From: Pomphorhynchus laevis | Taxonomy: Eukaryota > Acanthocephala > Palaeacanthocephala > Echinorhynchida > Pomphorhynchidae | Reading direction: 5' to 3' | Assembly: GCA_012934845.2 (NCBI GenBank) | Contig: WNNJ02003815.1 | Coordinates: forward strand, 62,001-126,000 | Length of the DNA stretch: 64,000 nt | Shown here: in pieces, positions 53,965 to 64,000 of the stretch | Numbering within the stretch: the first letter of the stretch is position 1 | Layout: the number at the start of each line of letters is the position of its first letter | Notes under the pieces: model-generated | Database searches by the model: none | What the model was told of the DNA's origin: nothing | The model's input: only the letters and a program-made list of their open reading frames with translations | Made by a program: the position numbers and the translations under genes

Positions 53965-55977
53965 TTAGATACAAACTGTACAAGAAGAAAATAAAATCGG
54001 ATTGTGAAGTGTGTCTTTATCACATAAACACGGCTGGTGATTAATTATATTTGCGGAAAACCCCTTCATAATCTTAAAATTATATTTATGTTTGACATAG
54101 AAACGCTCCCGTGGCCTGTCTCTTGAAGCAATGAATACAATTTGCCAGCTTTTGGCCGGAATTACATCCTTAATATATTTGGGAGAATTCCCGAATAATA
54201 TACATCCTCCTCCTTCTCTGTATACACTTCTGCTATGCACTACATTACTAAGTGCCTGAAACTCAACTTCAAACTGAACACTGTCTTCATCGTTTGAATT
54301 TTGTACAACACAAATTATACCGTCCCACTTATAACTCATATCATATACTATAATGTTCTTTGTCAGCCGCACACAGTTTCCTTTCTTCACAGCCAAGGCT
54401 ATCAACGCGTGTCGTAATAACTTTGGATCAGGAATTGTCGAAACAACGTTCACATTCGCAAGGTTTGGATAATGCACGCTCAATGTGAATTTTGGCTTTT
54501 GTATACTCTGATACTTTGAAAATATAACGGGAATTACAATGTACTTGCCTTCCTTAAGCTCATCGATAATCAAGGATACAGATTTACTGTTAGCCCGATC
54601 ACTATTTTGGAAGAATGAAAATCTAGTGCGATTGTTTTCATTGCACTTTAGCATAATTATAGCAATACTTTCTCCGTCCGATCTATTCCTAGTGGGTCCA
54701 AGTGTTCTAAACAGACTCATATCTAATTTGCACGCTTTATTAACAGTAACTATGTACATATTTTCTTTAAAGTTACCAAAAAGCCTTCTCGTTAGCCAAG
54801 AGTTTTCATTTTTGCTTATGCAATGTGAATCAATATTTGGCTGATTTGTAAACGATTGATCGTAGTTCTCGGACAGGATATCTCTGACACGGCATATATC
54901 AGCGCTATCAAAGAATATAACGAAATCTTTAAATGACATCGAAATAGGTTCTCTAGGTTTCCATGGATTCATTAGAATTATTCTTCGACCATGCATGGCA
55001 TCCTGAGAAAAGCATCTAATTGAATATGCATGATTGTGGATTAGACCACGACTAATAAATTCTGATTCACTTAGAGAACTATTTGAGCACATTGCGCACA
55101 TTAGAAATTTCCTATTAAATGCATCCGTTAACAAATTCCAAGCTACATCTTCGTTCATATTTTCCTTATCCTCGCGATTTTCTGTAGATCCCAAAGCTAT
55201 TGATACGCATGTTGCTCCTGTCACTAGGGCTAAGCCTTCTGCGCACCGGCCGGCAACAATACCCTGGTAACCTCCACATAGTTTTGCAAGTGCTTTTTCC
55301 AGTAGACAAACCCATAGTTGGTGTCGTCTACCACGTGAGCATAAAACGTTACCACTTCTTCGGGAGACAGGTAGAATGTCATCTACAACCACACTTGTCC
55401 ATCTTCCGTCTTTACACAGTCGTACGCAATAAGCTCCAACTTTATTTACTTCATCGGTAAGTAGAAGTTTATGTATTAGAGATGGCCTTTCAGCGGCCAC
55501 AGCCAGAGCTGTAATGAACCAACAGTCCCCTACTCGTCCTTGTTGAACGTCGTCGGGTCTAACATCATCCTTTATAATCGTCCATTCTCCTTCAGCTGGT
55601 CTTCTCCAAATCACTGAATCTCCTCCATTAATAACACATGTAGAATTACCGTTTCCAAGAAATACTTGACTTTCTACTGCGCCTATTTTAAATTGAGGAT
55701 CTGTAAATTTTGTTGATGTTATGTTGTGATACGTAATTAAATTCGCAACACAACGTAATGCTATCTGTGCTCTACTATCGCGATTACAGGAGGGACAGCA
55801 AGACCCGGCTAGATCTTCACGCTCTTCTTTACCATGATTTCTATTAGTAAACTTGCTCAGTTGATCGGTTCGTTGGTTCGATAATTTCGTTGAAGCTGAT
55901 AATAAGTTTTCAGCAGATAAGGAAGATGGTTTGCAACGGAAAGGAGGCGACCTGCGAAGCCCTACGCCGCAGTTCAT
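53965..55977 (-). CDS. CAPN15: SOL/calpain-15-type cysteine protease without zinc fingers
   Basis: 670 codons, one exon. The ATG at 55975-55977 is preceded in frame by a TAA four codons upstream. Calpain-15/SOL is a non-classical calpain that cleaves proteins in the cytosol. The catalytic core covers about 115-360: WRRPAEGEW, DDVQQGRVGDCWFITALAV with the nucleophile C152, QLWVCLLEKALAKL, the histidine H316 in NHAYSI, and the asparagine N337 in MNPWK. The FFDSADICRV block and the C-terminal SOL domain (about 365-670, with EGKYIVIPV, HALIALAVKKGNCV and YKWDGIICVVQN) match human CAPN15 along their whole length. Two oddities appear. The N-terminal RanBP2-type zinc fingers are missing, leaving only CCPSC (60-64), so the protein is 670 instead of about 1086 residues. 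Also, the usual NPWG is NPWK and about 30 residues with the W-x-G-x-W-S-D segment are absent. The frame is otherwise clean. Confidence 0.93.
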   Translation of the reverse strand: MNCGVGLRRSPPFRCKPSSLSAENLLSASTKLSNQRTDQLSKFTNRNHGKEEREDLAGSCCPSCNRDSRAQIALRCVANLITYHNITSTKFTDPQFKIGAVESQVFLGNGNSTCVINGGDSVIWRRPAEGEWTIIKDDVRPDDVQQGRVGDCWFITALAVAAERPSLIHKLLLTDEVNKVGAYCVRLCKDGRWTSVVVDDILPVSRRSGNVLCSRGRRHQLWVCLLEKALAKLCGGYQGIVAGRCAEGLALVTGATCVSIALGSTENREDKENMNEDVAWNLLTDAFNRKFLMCAMCSNSSLSESEFISRGLIHNHAYSIRCFSQDAMHGRRIILMNPWKPREPISMSFKDFVIFFDSADICRVRDILSENYDQSFTNQPNIDSHCISKNENSWLTRRLFGNFKENMYIVTVNKACKLDMSLFRTLGPTRNRSDGESIAIIMLKCNENNRTRFSFFQNSDRANSKSVSLIIDELKEGKYIVIPVIFSKYQSIQKPKFTLSVHYPNLANVNVVSTIPDPKLLRHALIALAVKKGNCVRLTKNIIVYDMSYKWDGIICVVQNSNDEDSVQFEVEFQALSNVVHSRSVYREGGGCILFGNSPKYIKDVIPAKSWQIVFIASRDRPRERFYVKHKYNFKIMKGFSANIINHQPCLCDKDTLHNPILFSSCTVCI

Positions 55978-58640
55978 CGATCGTTCAGCTTATTATTGCA
56001 AATTAGTGCATCATTTAGAAATATATATATGGATTTATAGGATGGTGTCTGCCGAAATCATTGAATGCTAACAATGCATAACAATGAATATATCTACAAA
56101 CAAGTTTAAATGTGTCTTCCTATATGTAGAAGCAACTTCATTGTTTCTTTGGCTGTGCTAATATGAATTAAAATTGTCTCTCTCCGTCGATATGCTGAGT
56201 TCAACGTAGTGAGCAACTAGATAAATTTTCTTGCAGCTATCGTCGATGAAGCTATTCTCATGTGTGTACTTATAGTATTTTATCACCTGAATGGCGGCCA
56301 GTAGCTAAAGCACAAAATGCAAGTCACTCTTTACTTTATAAAAGAGGTATACTATTAAATAAGAAATAAAAGCATGAAATTTCCACATGCATGAATGTGT
56401 TTTTTTCATAAATTGATGTGTATATTTTAAAATGCTTGTGCTTTTAGAAAATGTGTGACATTTTGTATCTCAGAGTTACCTTGAAGGTTATATTTGTTAA
56501 TGAATACAAAATGGTTTCTTAAATAAAAATAACAGATTAAACAGAAGCTTAATTAAAAGCGAAACTACTTTTTTACTTTGGAATTTTTCTTCATCAACTG
56601 TTTTTTCGTGGAGATGAAATTTTCCTGTCTTTGACTGCAGAAATGCGAAGTTTCTCTCATAATCATTCAGCATATGTGCGACTATTGCTTTGAGGCAACT
56701 GGTTTCCTTATATTATAAAAATTGAATTAGTAATATATTTTTATAACACAAGGGGACAATTGCGCAAGTAGAGAAAATTTAGTGTTCCCATGAGATTATA
56801 TATAATTGCTTACGAAACCTGGTCGTTGTCAGCAGCTAAAGAATTGTACTGATTTTTATTTAAAAAATATCACTTTATAAACTTTATAATTTGAATTATC
56901 ACGCTAGTGTCATTATATTAACATGTAAATAAACATCATATGTTGAAAGAAATAGCGAATTTTCCGAATAATCTTACATCTCTGTATCGTTAAATTGCTA
57001 AGCCCATTTTTCACATTTATAACATTTATGTATAAATTTGACTAAATGTATTATCTAATTTTCAAAATTTAGCTTTAAAGTTTGTGAATAAAATAATAAT
57101 AATTCGAATAGCATTCATTGTTAAATCTAAATTAAAACTTAATTTCTAGATATTAGCTGTTGATTATTAGTAATTTAATTTCTAATTTAATTATTTTATT
57201 GCGCATTATCTTTTTAATAAAGAAGGGATTTTTCTTATAAAGTTGTTAATAAAAATTTTAGTTATTTGACCATTATTTCCAAAAGTTAGTTTGAACACTT
57301 TACTTATTAACGAAAACAAAGTTATATATTTTTCAACATTTTTGATTGAAAAGGGCAAATATTTAAAAAATGTTTGGGTTTTTGCAACAAAAAATTTTCG
57401 CATTTGATATTCTCTGAAATAGAAATTGGCGCTTTATCGAAAAGTATTGGTCACCTCTGGTTTACAGCATTTGTTCATGTAACTCCTTTCCTTTTTTGGT
57501 ATTTTTGTTCTTTTGAGCTGTTTTATTAATAATGACCAACTGTGTATTAAACCTGTATTTTTCAAATTGACATTATTTGAAATATTTTATGTCTTACGAT
57601 GTTTGCATCTGTCATCGAAATATTGAATTTTTAAGTGAAAGATCCCGGTTCCTTTAACATCAGTTTTATTTTAAGTTGCTGAAACCGTTGATTTATAAAT
57701 CAACACTAGGAACTGATTATTAAAAATATTGTGTCAACGTCATTTGGGGATTGTAGACGTGTTGACTGCTGAAGTTGTTTGATTATAAAACCATAATAAA
57801 TATGAAGTCTTGCGTTGATAAACAAATTGCAACTTAAATATGGAAAAAGAAGAAATAAGAAACTTGAATCTTTAATGTAAAAAAAACGTTTCAATAAATT
57901 CGTCTGAAAATTTACCTGTTTTATTTATTAATATATTTTATTCGAATTCCCTTCATTTATTTCCTTTATTTTATTCCCTATTAAATAAATATTGAAATTA
58001 GATTCATTTCCAGGAGAAACATTCGCAATATGGAGTGCCATTAATAACGGACGATATGACAGCATCAATGTCGCTGATAAACCAAAAGTAACAAATAAAA
58101 ACACTACATAGATCTTTTAATCGCGTTTCTTCCTTAATTTCGGTCCGGTGCGGATTGATGTCACGAATTCAACACGTACATTTTTTCGATGCCCCTATCT
58201 ATTACTATAAAAATTAAGAAATTCGAACTAAAGCTTAGTGAAAACTAATCTCTCCAAAAATGCACCTGAAATGCTCACAGTTTGGATGAGCATAAATTAA
58301 AGTTAAAACTGTTTGTACCTATAAGTTTTATAGTAAATGCGGCTATAAGATATTGTAGCTTTATTCAATTCATACTATTTAGACGAAGGTCAATAAAGTC
58401 ATGATGGTTTTGACAAAATGATATCTTTTATTCGATAAAAATAAGCTAATTGTATAATTAAGAGAACATTTAATTATAATTGAATAAGACAAGACTACTC
58501 CATTGTTTCAATTTGCAGCAAGTAAATTTAAAGGTATTATCAGTACACGTCTCAACCGCATGTAACGTTTAAGTACATATACCTTCTGCACGCTAGGAAT
58601 CTTCATTGCTTCCTATCAATAAAGATAAATACTAACAAAT
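55978..58640. other. Non-coding region upstream of the calpain gene
   Basis: No recognisable coding sequence on either strand. It should contain the calpain promoter near 55980-56200, but no element can be named. Confidence 0.4.
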
Positions 58641-58649
58641 AGGATATCA

Positions 58650-58917
58650 GAGAAAATTCATTTCCAATCCGAATTATTACAAGAAGGCGAGGAAACAGGA
58701 ATATTTATTTGATTAGAAAAATCCAGTATTTCGACGGCACTACGGCACGTCATCTTCTGGGTTGTAAGAATTTTAATAACCAAGACTTTTTAACGTTAAA
58801 AAGTCTTGGTTATTAAAATTCTTACAACCCAGAAGATGACGTGCCGTAGTGCCGTCGAAATATTGGATTTTTCTAATCAAATAAATATTCCTGTTTCCTC
58901 GCCTTCTTGTAATAAAT
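58650..58917. mobile_element. Fold-back element, near-perfect 242-bp palindrome
   Basis: 58674-58794 and 58795-58915 are reverse complements with only one or a few mismatches, centred on AACGTT. The arms contain AAGAAGGCGAGGAAACAGG, GATTAGAAAAATCCA and GGCACTACGGCACGTCATC. A left flank GAAAATTC..TTTCCAATCCGAA is shared with the 30.5-kb copy, so it belongs to the element. No coding sequence, hence a non-autonomous DNA element. Confidence 0.9.
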
Positions 58918-60190
58918 AGGATATCCGAAAAAGTTAATTAATAGGACACTGACTCGTCAGACAAAACCGCCTTATCCTCTTCGGTGACAAATCCACATGC
59001 TCAATATTGAATCATTTATTTGCATTAACTGAACAAACAGCTGATTAATAAACCTATAGTTAATTAATTAATCTTTTGTAAATTAATTAATACTTTTTTT
59101 AAGTAGGAAACATCAAGTCATAAAAATTTTAATTGCTGAGAACTTAATTGTCAGTATGCAATAATAGGCCGTAAATAAAATGCATTTACGAATGTATTAG
59201 ATGTAGAATGGAATTTGACAGTTTACTATAAATGAAAAATTGTAAACGTTATGAAATATTACTCACTTTGAGCAAATCCTTATCTTAGAACATCTATTAA
59301 ATTAGGAATTTACCTTTGTAACTCATTTGGTAATAGGGATTGAAATCTTTAACAAAATACTATTTTTATAGAGAATATATCTGTTAAAGATAAGCAAAAA
59401 TATGATAAAATGCATATTATAGTAATAATTGAGTTAGCAAACAGAGTACATCGCCAAATTTGATTTATAGCCTCTAATTTACACATCAACAACGAAAACA
59501 AAATGATACAGTGAATTATCTTTGTCACAAGTTTTCGGATATCTCAATTTTCTATTCTGCGTATGTGGTGCTGGAACTGATGATAGCGTCGGTGGTGGTA
59601 CATACTTTAAAGAGCAACAGCTATTTGGAATAGTTAAAATAGAAAATTATAAGAAGAGCAAAGGATGGCAAATAATTAAAGATATGTAACTTTTTTCAAT
59701 AATGGAATATATCTGTATTCGTTAAGGTTACCACCACTGCACTATAAAACACGGCAAACATTTTATAATTTGACTTTTATGTTTTTCTTGTAAATTAGCA
59801 ACAAAAACTTTTAATGAGAAAGAAACTTTGTCACGTAGTGTTTCATTTTAATTCAGACATTTCACTTGGGATGTTTAACAAAATGTTCACTTAGCAAATG
59901 AGGTAAAAAACCTCATTATTTCAATTGAAAAATATCAGAATTTAATAACCAACACTGGCCTAAAATCAATCAGGACAATTTTACTGTGCCAATAATTATC
60001 GAAGTAATTATCATTTTCAAGTTTTTATTAAATGTCTTAAAATTAAAATAGAACCAAATTTTATCTAAAAATTTATGAAATTAATTAAAATTTTAATTCT
60101 TAAAATTTTAAGAGAAACAAGTGAAATAAACTTGCGAAAATACAAAATATTATTAAAAAATTTTAAATATTTGATAATGATCCATTATTG
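58918..60190. other. Non-coding spacer
   Basis: AT-rich, no gene. Confidence 0.4.
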
Positions 60191-60196
60191 AGAAAG

Positions 60197-60399
60197 AATT
60201 ATTGGAGCTGAATCAAAGAAAGAAGGAATATTTTATTTGATTTTTCGCTTACCTCTGTTAGCATCTTCAGAAAATTACAATACAAAGTATTAGATTACAA
60301 TTAATTGTAATTGAATTGCAATTTTATGATGATAGTAATAGAGGTCAGCGAAATATTATATAAAATTTTCATTCGTTCTTTAATCCAGCTCCAATAATT
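60197..60399. mobile_element. MITE, 203 bp, same family as 52.7 kb
   Basis: The ends AATTATTGGAGCTG and CCAGCTCCAATAATT are inverted, and the pairing continues inwards for about 65 bp (TATTTCGCTGACCTCT against the left arm) and outwards over AAAG/CTTT. The interior has no coding capacity. Confidence 0.82.
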
Positions 60400-62640
60400 C
60401 TTTAATTAAATATTTACCTGTTCGCCTTATTTGTTATCGAATAATTAAGATTTATCGGAAAAAAATAACGTTAGGTTAATTTCACTTAAGTGATGTTAAA
60501 ACAACGAATTGTGCATTTGTCGATATCGACCTTAATTTGTTTTATCACATCGACTTAAATGTTTACAAATAAAAATTAATAATAATTAACAAAAATTATT
60601 ATTAAATGTAAATAAATGAAAATAAATGTTTAATTATTGTTATTGAATGGAATTAATGAAAAAATTAATAGTAAAATTAACGGATAAATAATATATTCAT
60701 GCTTTATTTAGCTTAATATCGGATTAATGATTACAATCAATTAATAATCAATAATTAAATTAATAAATTTAAAAAAATTACAAAATAGTTATCAATAAAG
60801 TTATCATATTTTTGATAACATGTTCTACTGGATGTTCTTCACATTGTAAGAATTATTTAAAATTAACAGCATGTATTAAACGATGTACAATTAGAAGCGA
60901 GTTAATGCATATGATCTGACTAATCACATTTTATTCTTTGATAATAATATCTTTACTCTATTCTACAAGTAGAAAAAAACTACGGAAAGAAACGTATTTT
61001 AAGCTGAGTTAATGAATTAAGTTTATTTCTTTTGTATTCAAGCAGTTAGGAGATGCACAATTGATATTATTCAATTATTACAAGGATCAGTGTATTTTAT
61101 TCCACGAAACATTTTCAATTTAGAAATAAATATAAAAGTAAAAAAAATATTAAATATCTTACTATTTAATAAAATATTAAAGCTGAAATATGTTTATATA
61201 AAACTCCAACGAAAGATATAAAAATCTGAAATAATTCAAAATAGGAATTGCTAACAAAGTAATTACAGTATCTAGTTATTCGGCAAAATGCGCTTGGAAT
61301 ATTAGCATGGAATACGTCAATAAAGCCGGTATACTCATATAGGAAAACTGCCGTTTAAAGAAGATGGTTGTTAAATACGGCAATATAAGAGGTCTCCCTA
61401 CACAAAGAGAGATAGATTTGTAAAGCTTAGTAAGTCTAACGAAGGAAAACATCAAATGCAAATTACCATTTGGATTTATTTTGTAAATGAATTTGATGTA
61501 TTTTTAATAAATTACTAAACTTCATTTACTCGTATTTAGGTAGAAAGTTGTTTATACTAATTTTCGTTGTAAATTCTGTATTAATTGCTCTGCGAATAAA
61601 TGTGGTTCGTCACCAACTTCATTTTAAATATTTTTTAATTAAGTAATTTTTAAGTTTTGATTAACTTCATTTATGTAATCATGTTTTTGTCGTTTACTGT
61701 ATTAATCGGCTAACTTGACAACTAAGTATAACACAGTCAATACAAAATAATTACTAAAACTTTCATATCCGAGTAACTGTAATATTTGTACCAATATATT
61801 ATCGTCCAAACCGAGGCTTCACATTTTGACTTTTAAGACAAACAACACGCACATTATTTGGTATATTAAATTTTCTTTAATAAACGAATAAGATATTAAA
61901 AATTAAATATTAATAAATAATATACTATCAAAATATTATTAATTTCTTATCATAAAACTAAATATTGCGATAAACTATCAATTAGATTTTCTATTTGCCA
62001 ATTATATTTGAATATTAATAATATTTATATTATTTAGCGATAAAATGACTAGAAGGCAGAAATCAAGTTTTCTATTATTTATTTAATTAACTAAATTATA
62101 TTCAATGTAATTTAATTTTAATTTTGATTAACTTCTATCAAAAATAAAAACGTTAAATAAAGTGAATAAAATCATTAGTAATTAATATAGATATTAATTA
62201 AGAAATTAATTTATATAAAAGTATTATTAATATAAATGTATTAATTAAGTATGATTAATCTATAGCATAAGATTATTATATGGTATTCTTGTTAAAATTA
62301 TCATTTGATTCCATGCTAGCGTGACAATGACTAAAACTTTTGTAAAATGTCATATTTTATGTCAATCAAAATGACATGTGCACAGCTTGTATGCTGTGTT
62401 TTGTAGTTCATCTTTAGTCTTAAAATGGGCTATAAATATCTTTCTATCTTTAAAATTAGCATGTCCAATGTAACACAAGATGGCAAATTACCTCTTAGCT
62501 GTTGTCTATATGATGATGGTTTAATACAAACTGTAAATTCTTATTATTTTATATGTAGATACCAGCTGTTATTTTCAAAATACGCATATTTTTATAATTG
62601 CGTAACAAAAGAGAAAACAAACCATCCATGACTACATACC
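60400..62640. other. AT-rich non-coding region
   Basis: No gene is supported. Short frames here have no recognisable features. Confidence 0.4.
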
Positions 62641-62644
62641 TGAA

Positions 62645-62695
62645 ATATTCAAATCCCGGACAAAAATGTTTGTATTACAGACGTTTTACCTGTAC
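62645..62695. repeat. Short dispersed repeat, copy 1
   Basis: AATATTCAAATCCCGGACAA and the following TTGTATTACAGACG recur at 63445-63492 as AATATTTAAATCCCGGACAA and TTGTACTACAGACG. Confidence 0.8.
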
Positions 62696-63444
62696 GATAA
62701 CAACGACGCTATAGATGGCTCAGACATTGAAGAAATTTCTTTACTAACGAGATAGCTTGTCTTTTTTGCGAATATCTAAGAAATGCTTGTTGCGATTAAG
62801 TAAAAAGTTTGTGCCTATTAAAAAAGAGAAGAGGTCATTTTTATGGTCACACTATAATCTCTTTCCTTTTTAAAGAATAATGATTTGAAGATATTTATAT
62901 GGATTTGCGTGTCATGGTGTTTTCACTTTAAGCAATCGCTTAACTTCGGTTTGCTGATATCATTTTTGATATTATGATATAATATTACTGCGTTGATAAG
63001 AATTGGACAGGTGTCTATAAAAAATATCAGCGTAGTGTCACTACACACCTTTTGACAGCGGAAAAATATCCATTTCGCGTTAATTTGTAATAGAAATGCG
63101 AAGTTTGCTTAGATTCCGAATCAAATTTATCATCTCTCCTAAACATTACGTACAGTCTTTCGGGTCTTTGCACTCGCCACTGTGATAAACCATAGCACTC
63201 GTGTTCCTTCGGGTTTTGTTTTTCAAAACAAAACTGATTTGCTAAAGGTTAAGTTGTCAGCAATTTTCAAAGCAAAGATGACAATTATTATTGCCATTCA
63301 TTTCGCTATTTTGACAGCTATTTTCCATCAATTGAAGATACGATCTATCTTTAATTATTGCAAATAGATAACAGTAACAACGTGTAAAGTGTTTAATATT
63401 AAAAATTCAAATTTTTGAAATTTCGTAAAGAGCTATATTTTAAA

Positions 63445-63492
63445 AATATTTAAATCCCGGACAAACATTTTTGTACTACAGACGATTTTAAA
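63445..63492. repeat. Short dispersed repeat, copy 2
   Basis: Second copy of the 62645 repeat in the same orientation, about 800 bp away. The stretch between them might be one unidentified element. Confidence 0.8.
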
Positions 63493-63751
63493 CATGAAAA
63501 ACTACAATATAGTATACTATAAATACAATTCATTAAAATCATTGATAAAAACAAATCAAAGTCAGCATCCCTTATATGATTTTAATGTTTGATATAATAT
63601 TATATAATAAAATATTATTAGAAATATATCCATCCTGACCTAATCCTTGTTTCTATGTTGTTTATTTAAAAATTTTGTTTACTATTTATTTTTTTACGAA
63701 TACTTGTTTACTTAAATGTACAAAAATGTTACAACATTAATTAAGAACATC

Positions 63752-63855
63752 ATGTGTGAACATCAAGTAAGGACATCAAGTAAGGACATCAAGTAAGGAC
63801 ATCAAGTAAGGACATCAAGTAAGGACATCAATTAAGGACATCAAGTAAAGGCATT
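63752..63855. repeat. 13-bp tandem repeat, about seven copies
   Basis: The unit AAGGACATCAAGT repeats head to tail with few changes. ATATATCCATCCTGA occurs on both sides (63624 and 63867). Confidence 0.9.
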
Positions 63856-63939
63856 ATTTGCTAGAAATATATCCATCCTGATCTGTATTTAAATTTTTAA
63901 ATTTTAAGGAACTATCAGGTATAGTTAAACGACAACAAA

Positions 63940-64000
63940 AATAATTTTAATATTTCTCTAGTAACTACTAGCATCTTCAGAAAATTAACATAAAATGAAA
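63940..64000. repeat. MITE-family inner end at the window edge
   Basis: ACTAGCATCTTCAGAAAATT matches the block TTAGCATCTTCAGAAAATTA of the 52.7- and 60.2-kb elements. The element continues beyond the window. Confidence 0.55.

Noticed and set aside
61276-61461. Short minus-strand frame with hydrophobic stretches
   Set aside because: 61 codons, no homologous motif, within AT-rich DNA; not supported as a gene.
63752-63855. CRISPR array
   Set aside because: The 13-bp repeats have no spacers and the genome is eukaryotic. It is a simple tandem repeat.

Overview
The window is a piece of an AT-rich animal nuclear genome. Four host genes stand out: ribonucleotide reductase large subunit (RRM1, minus strand, cut by the window start), the SSU-processome factor UTP25 (plus), a centrin spread over at least five exons (plus), and a SOL/calpain-15-type cysteine protease (minus). 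Standard-code codons, GT-AG introns with T-rich acceptors and AATAAA-type signals fit a metazoan. The phylum cannot be fixed from the sequence. RRM1 (at least 510 codons), UTP25 and the calpain read without introns, whereas centrin is interrupted repeatedly.

Layout. 1-1.5 kb: RRM1. 2-19.6 kb: a dense graveyard of retroelements. It holds 3' ends and two large opposed copies of a CR1/L2-like LINE (called L-A here), a fragment of a LINE with a restriction-like endonuclease, a copy of an R1/Jockey-like LINE (L-B2), an endonuclease fragment of a further LINE (L-C), and three worn Ty3/Gypsy-like fossils. 20.6-22.7 kb: UTP25. 23.3-28.2 kb: a degenerate LINE (L-D), a ribozyme-like repeat with a large palindrome, and an RTE-like LINE fragment. 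28.8-41.8 kb: centrin. Its first visible intron (10.2 kb) contains a head-to-tail endonuclease-type LINE with about 950-bp direct repeats (31.1-36.0 kb), another LINE reverse transcriptase (L-E), and a hammerhead-ribozyme-like fold at 37.7 kb. 42.6-48.4 kb: a 398-bp tandem array (five full units plus a quarter) between inverted 140-bp repeats. 48.8-52.3 kb: a near full-length but broken L-B1. 52.7-53.2 kb: a MITE. 54-56 kb: the calpain. 56-64 kb: AT-rich, mostly non-coding, with a near-perfect 242-bp fold-back element, a MITE and a 13-bp tandem repeat.

The most unusual signal is a set of small repeats that share hammerhead-type core motifs (GAAAC and CTGATGA on the same strand) in circularly permuted order, with helices that change in a compensatory way between families. 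They occur at 8.47, 15.2 and 26.4 kb and throughout the 45.3-47.4 kb array. The array unit also carries a tRNA-like Pol III promoter upstream of the core on the same strand. A separate, conventionally ordered (type I) hammerhead-like fold lies at 37.72-37.79 kb. Together they suggest a retrozyme/Sm-alpha-like population of ribozyme repeats beside many LINEs that could supply reverse transcriptase. This interpretation is inference. The motifs and pairings are visible in the sequence.
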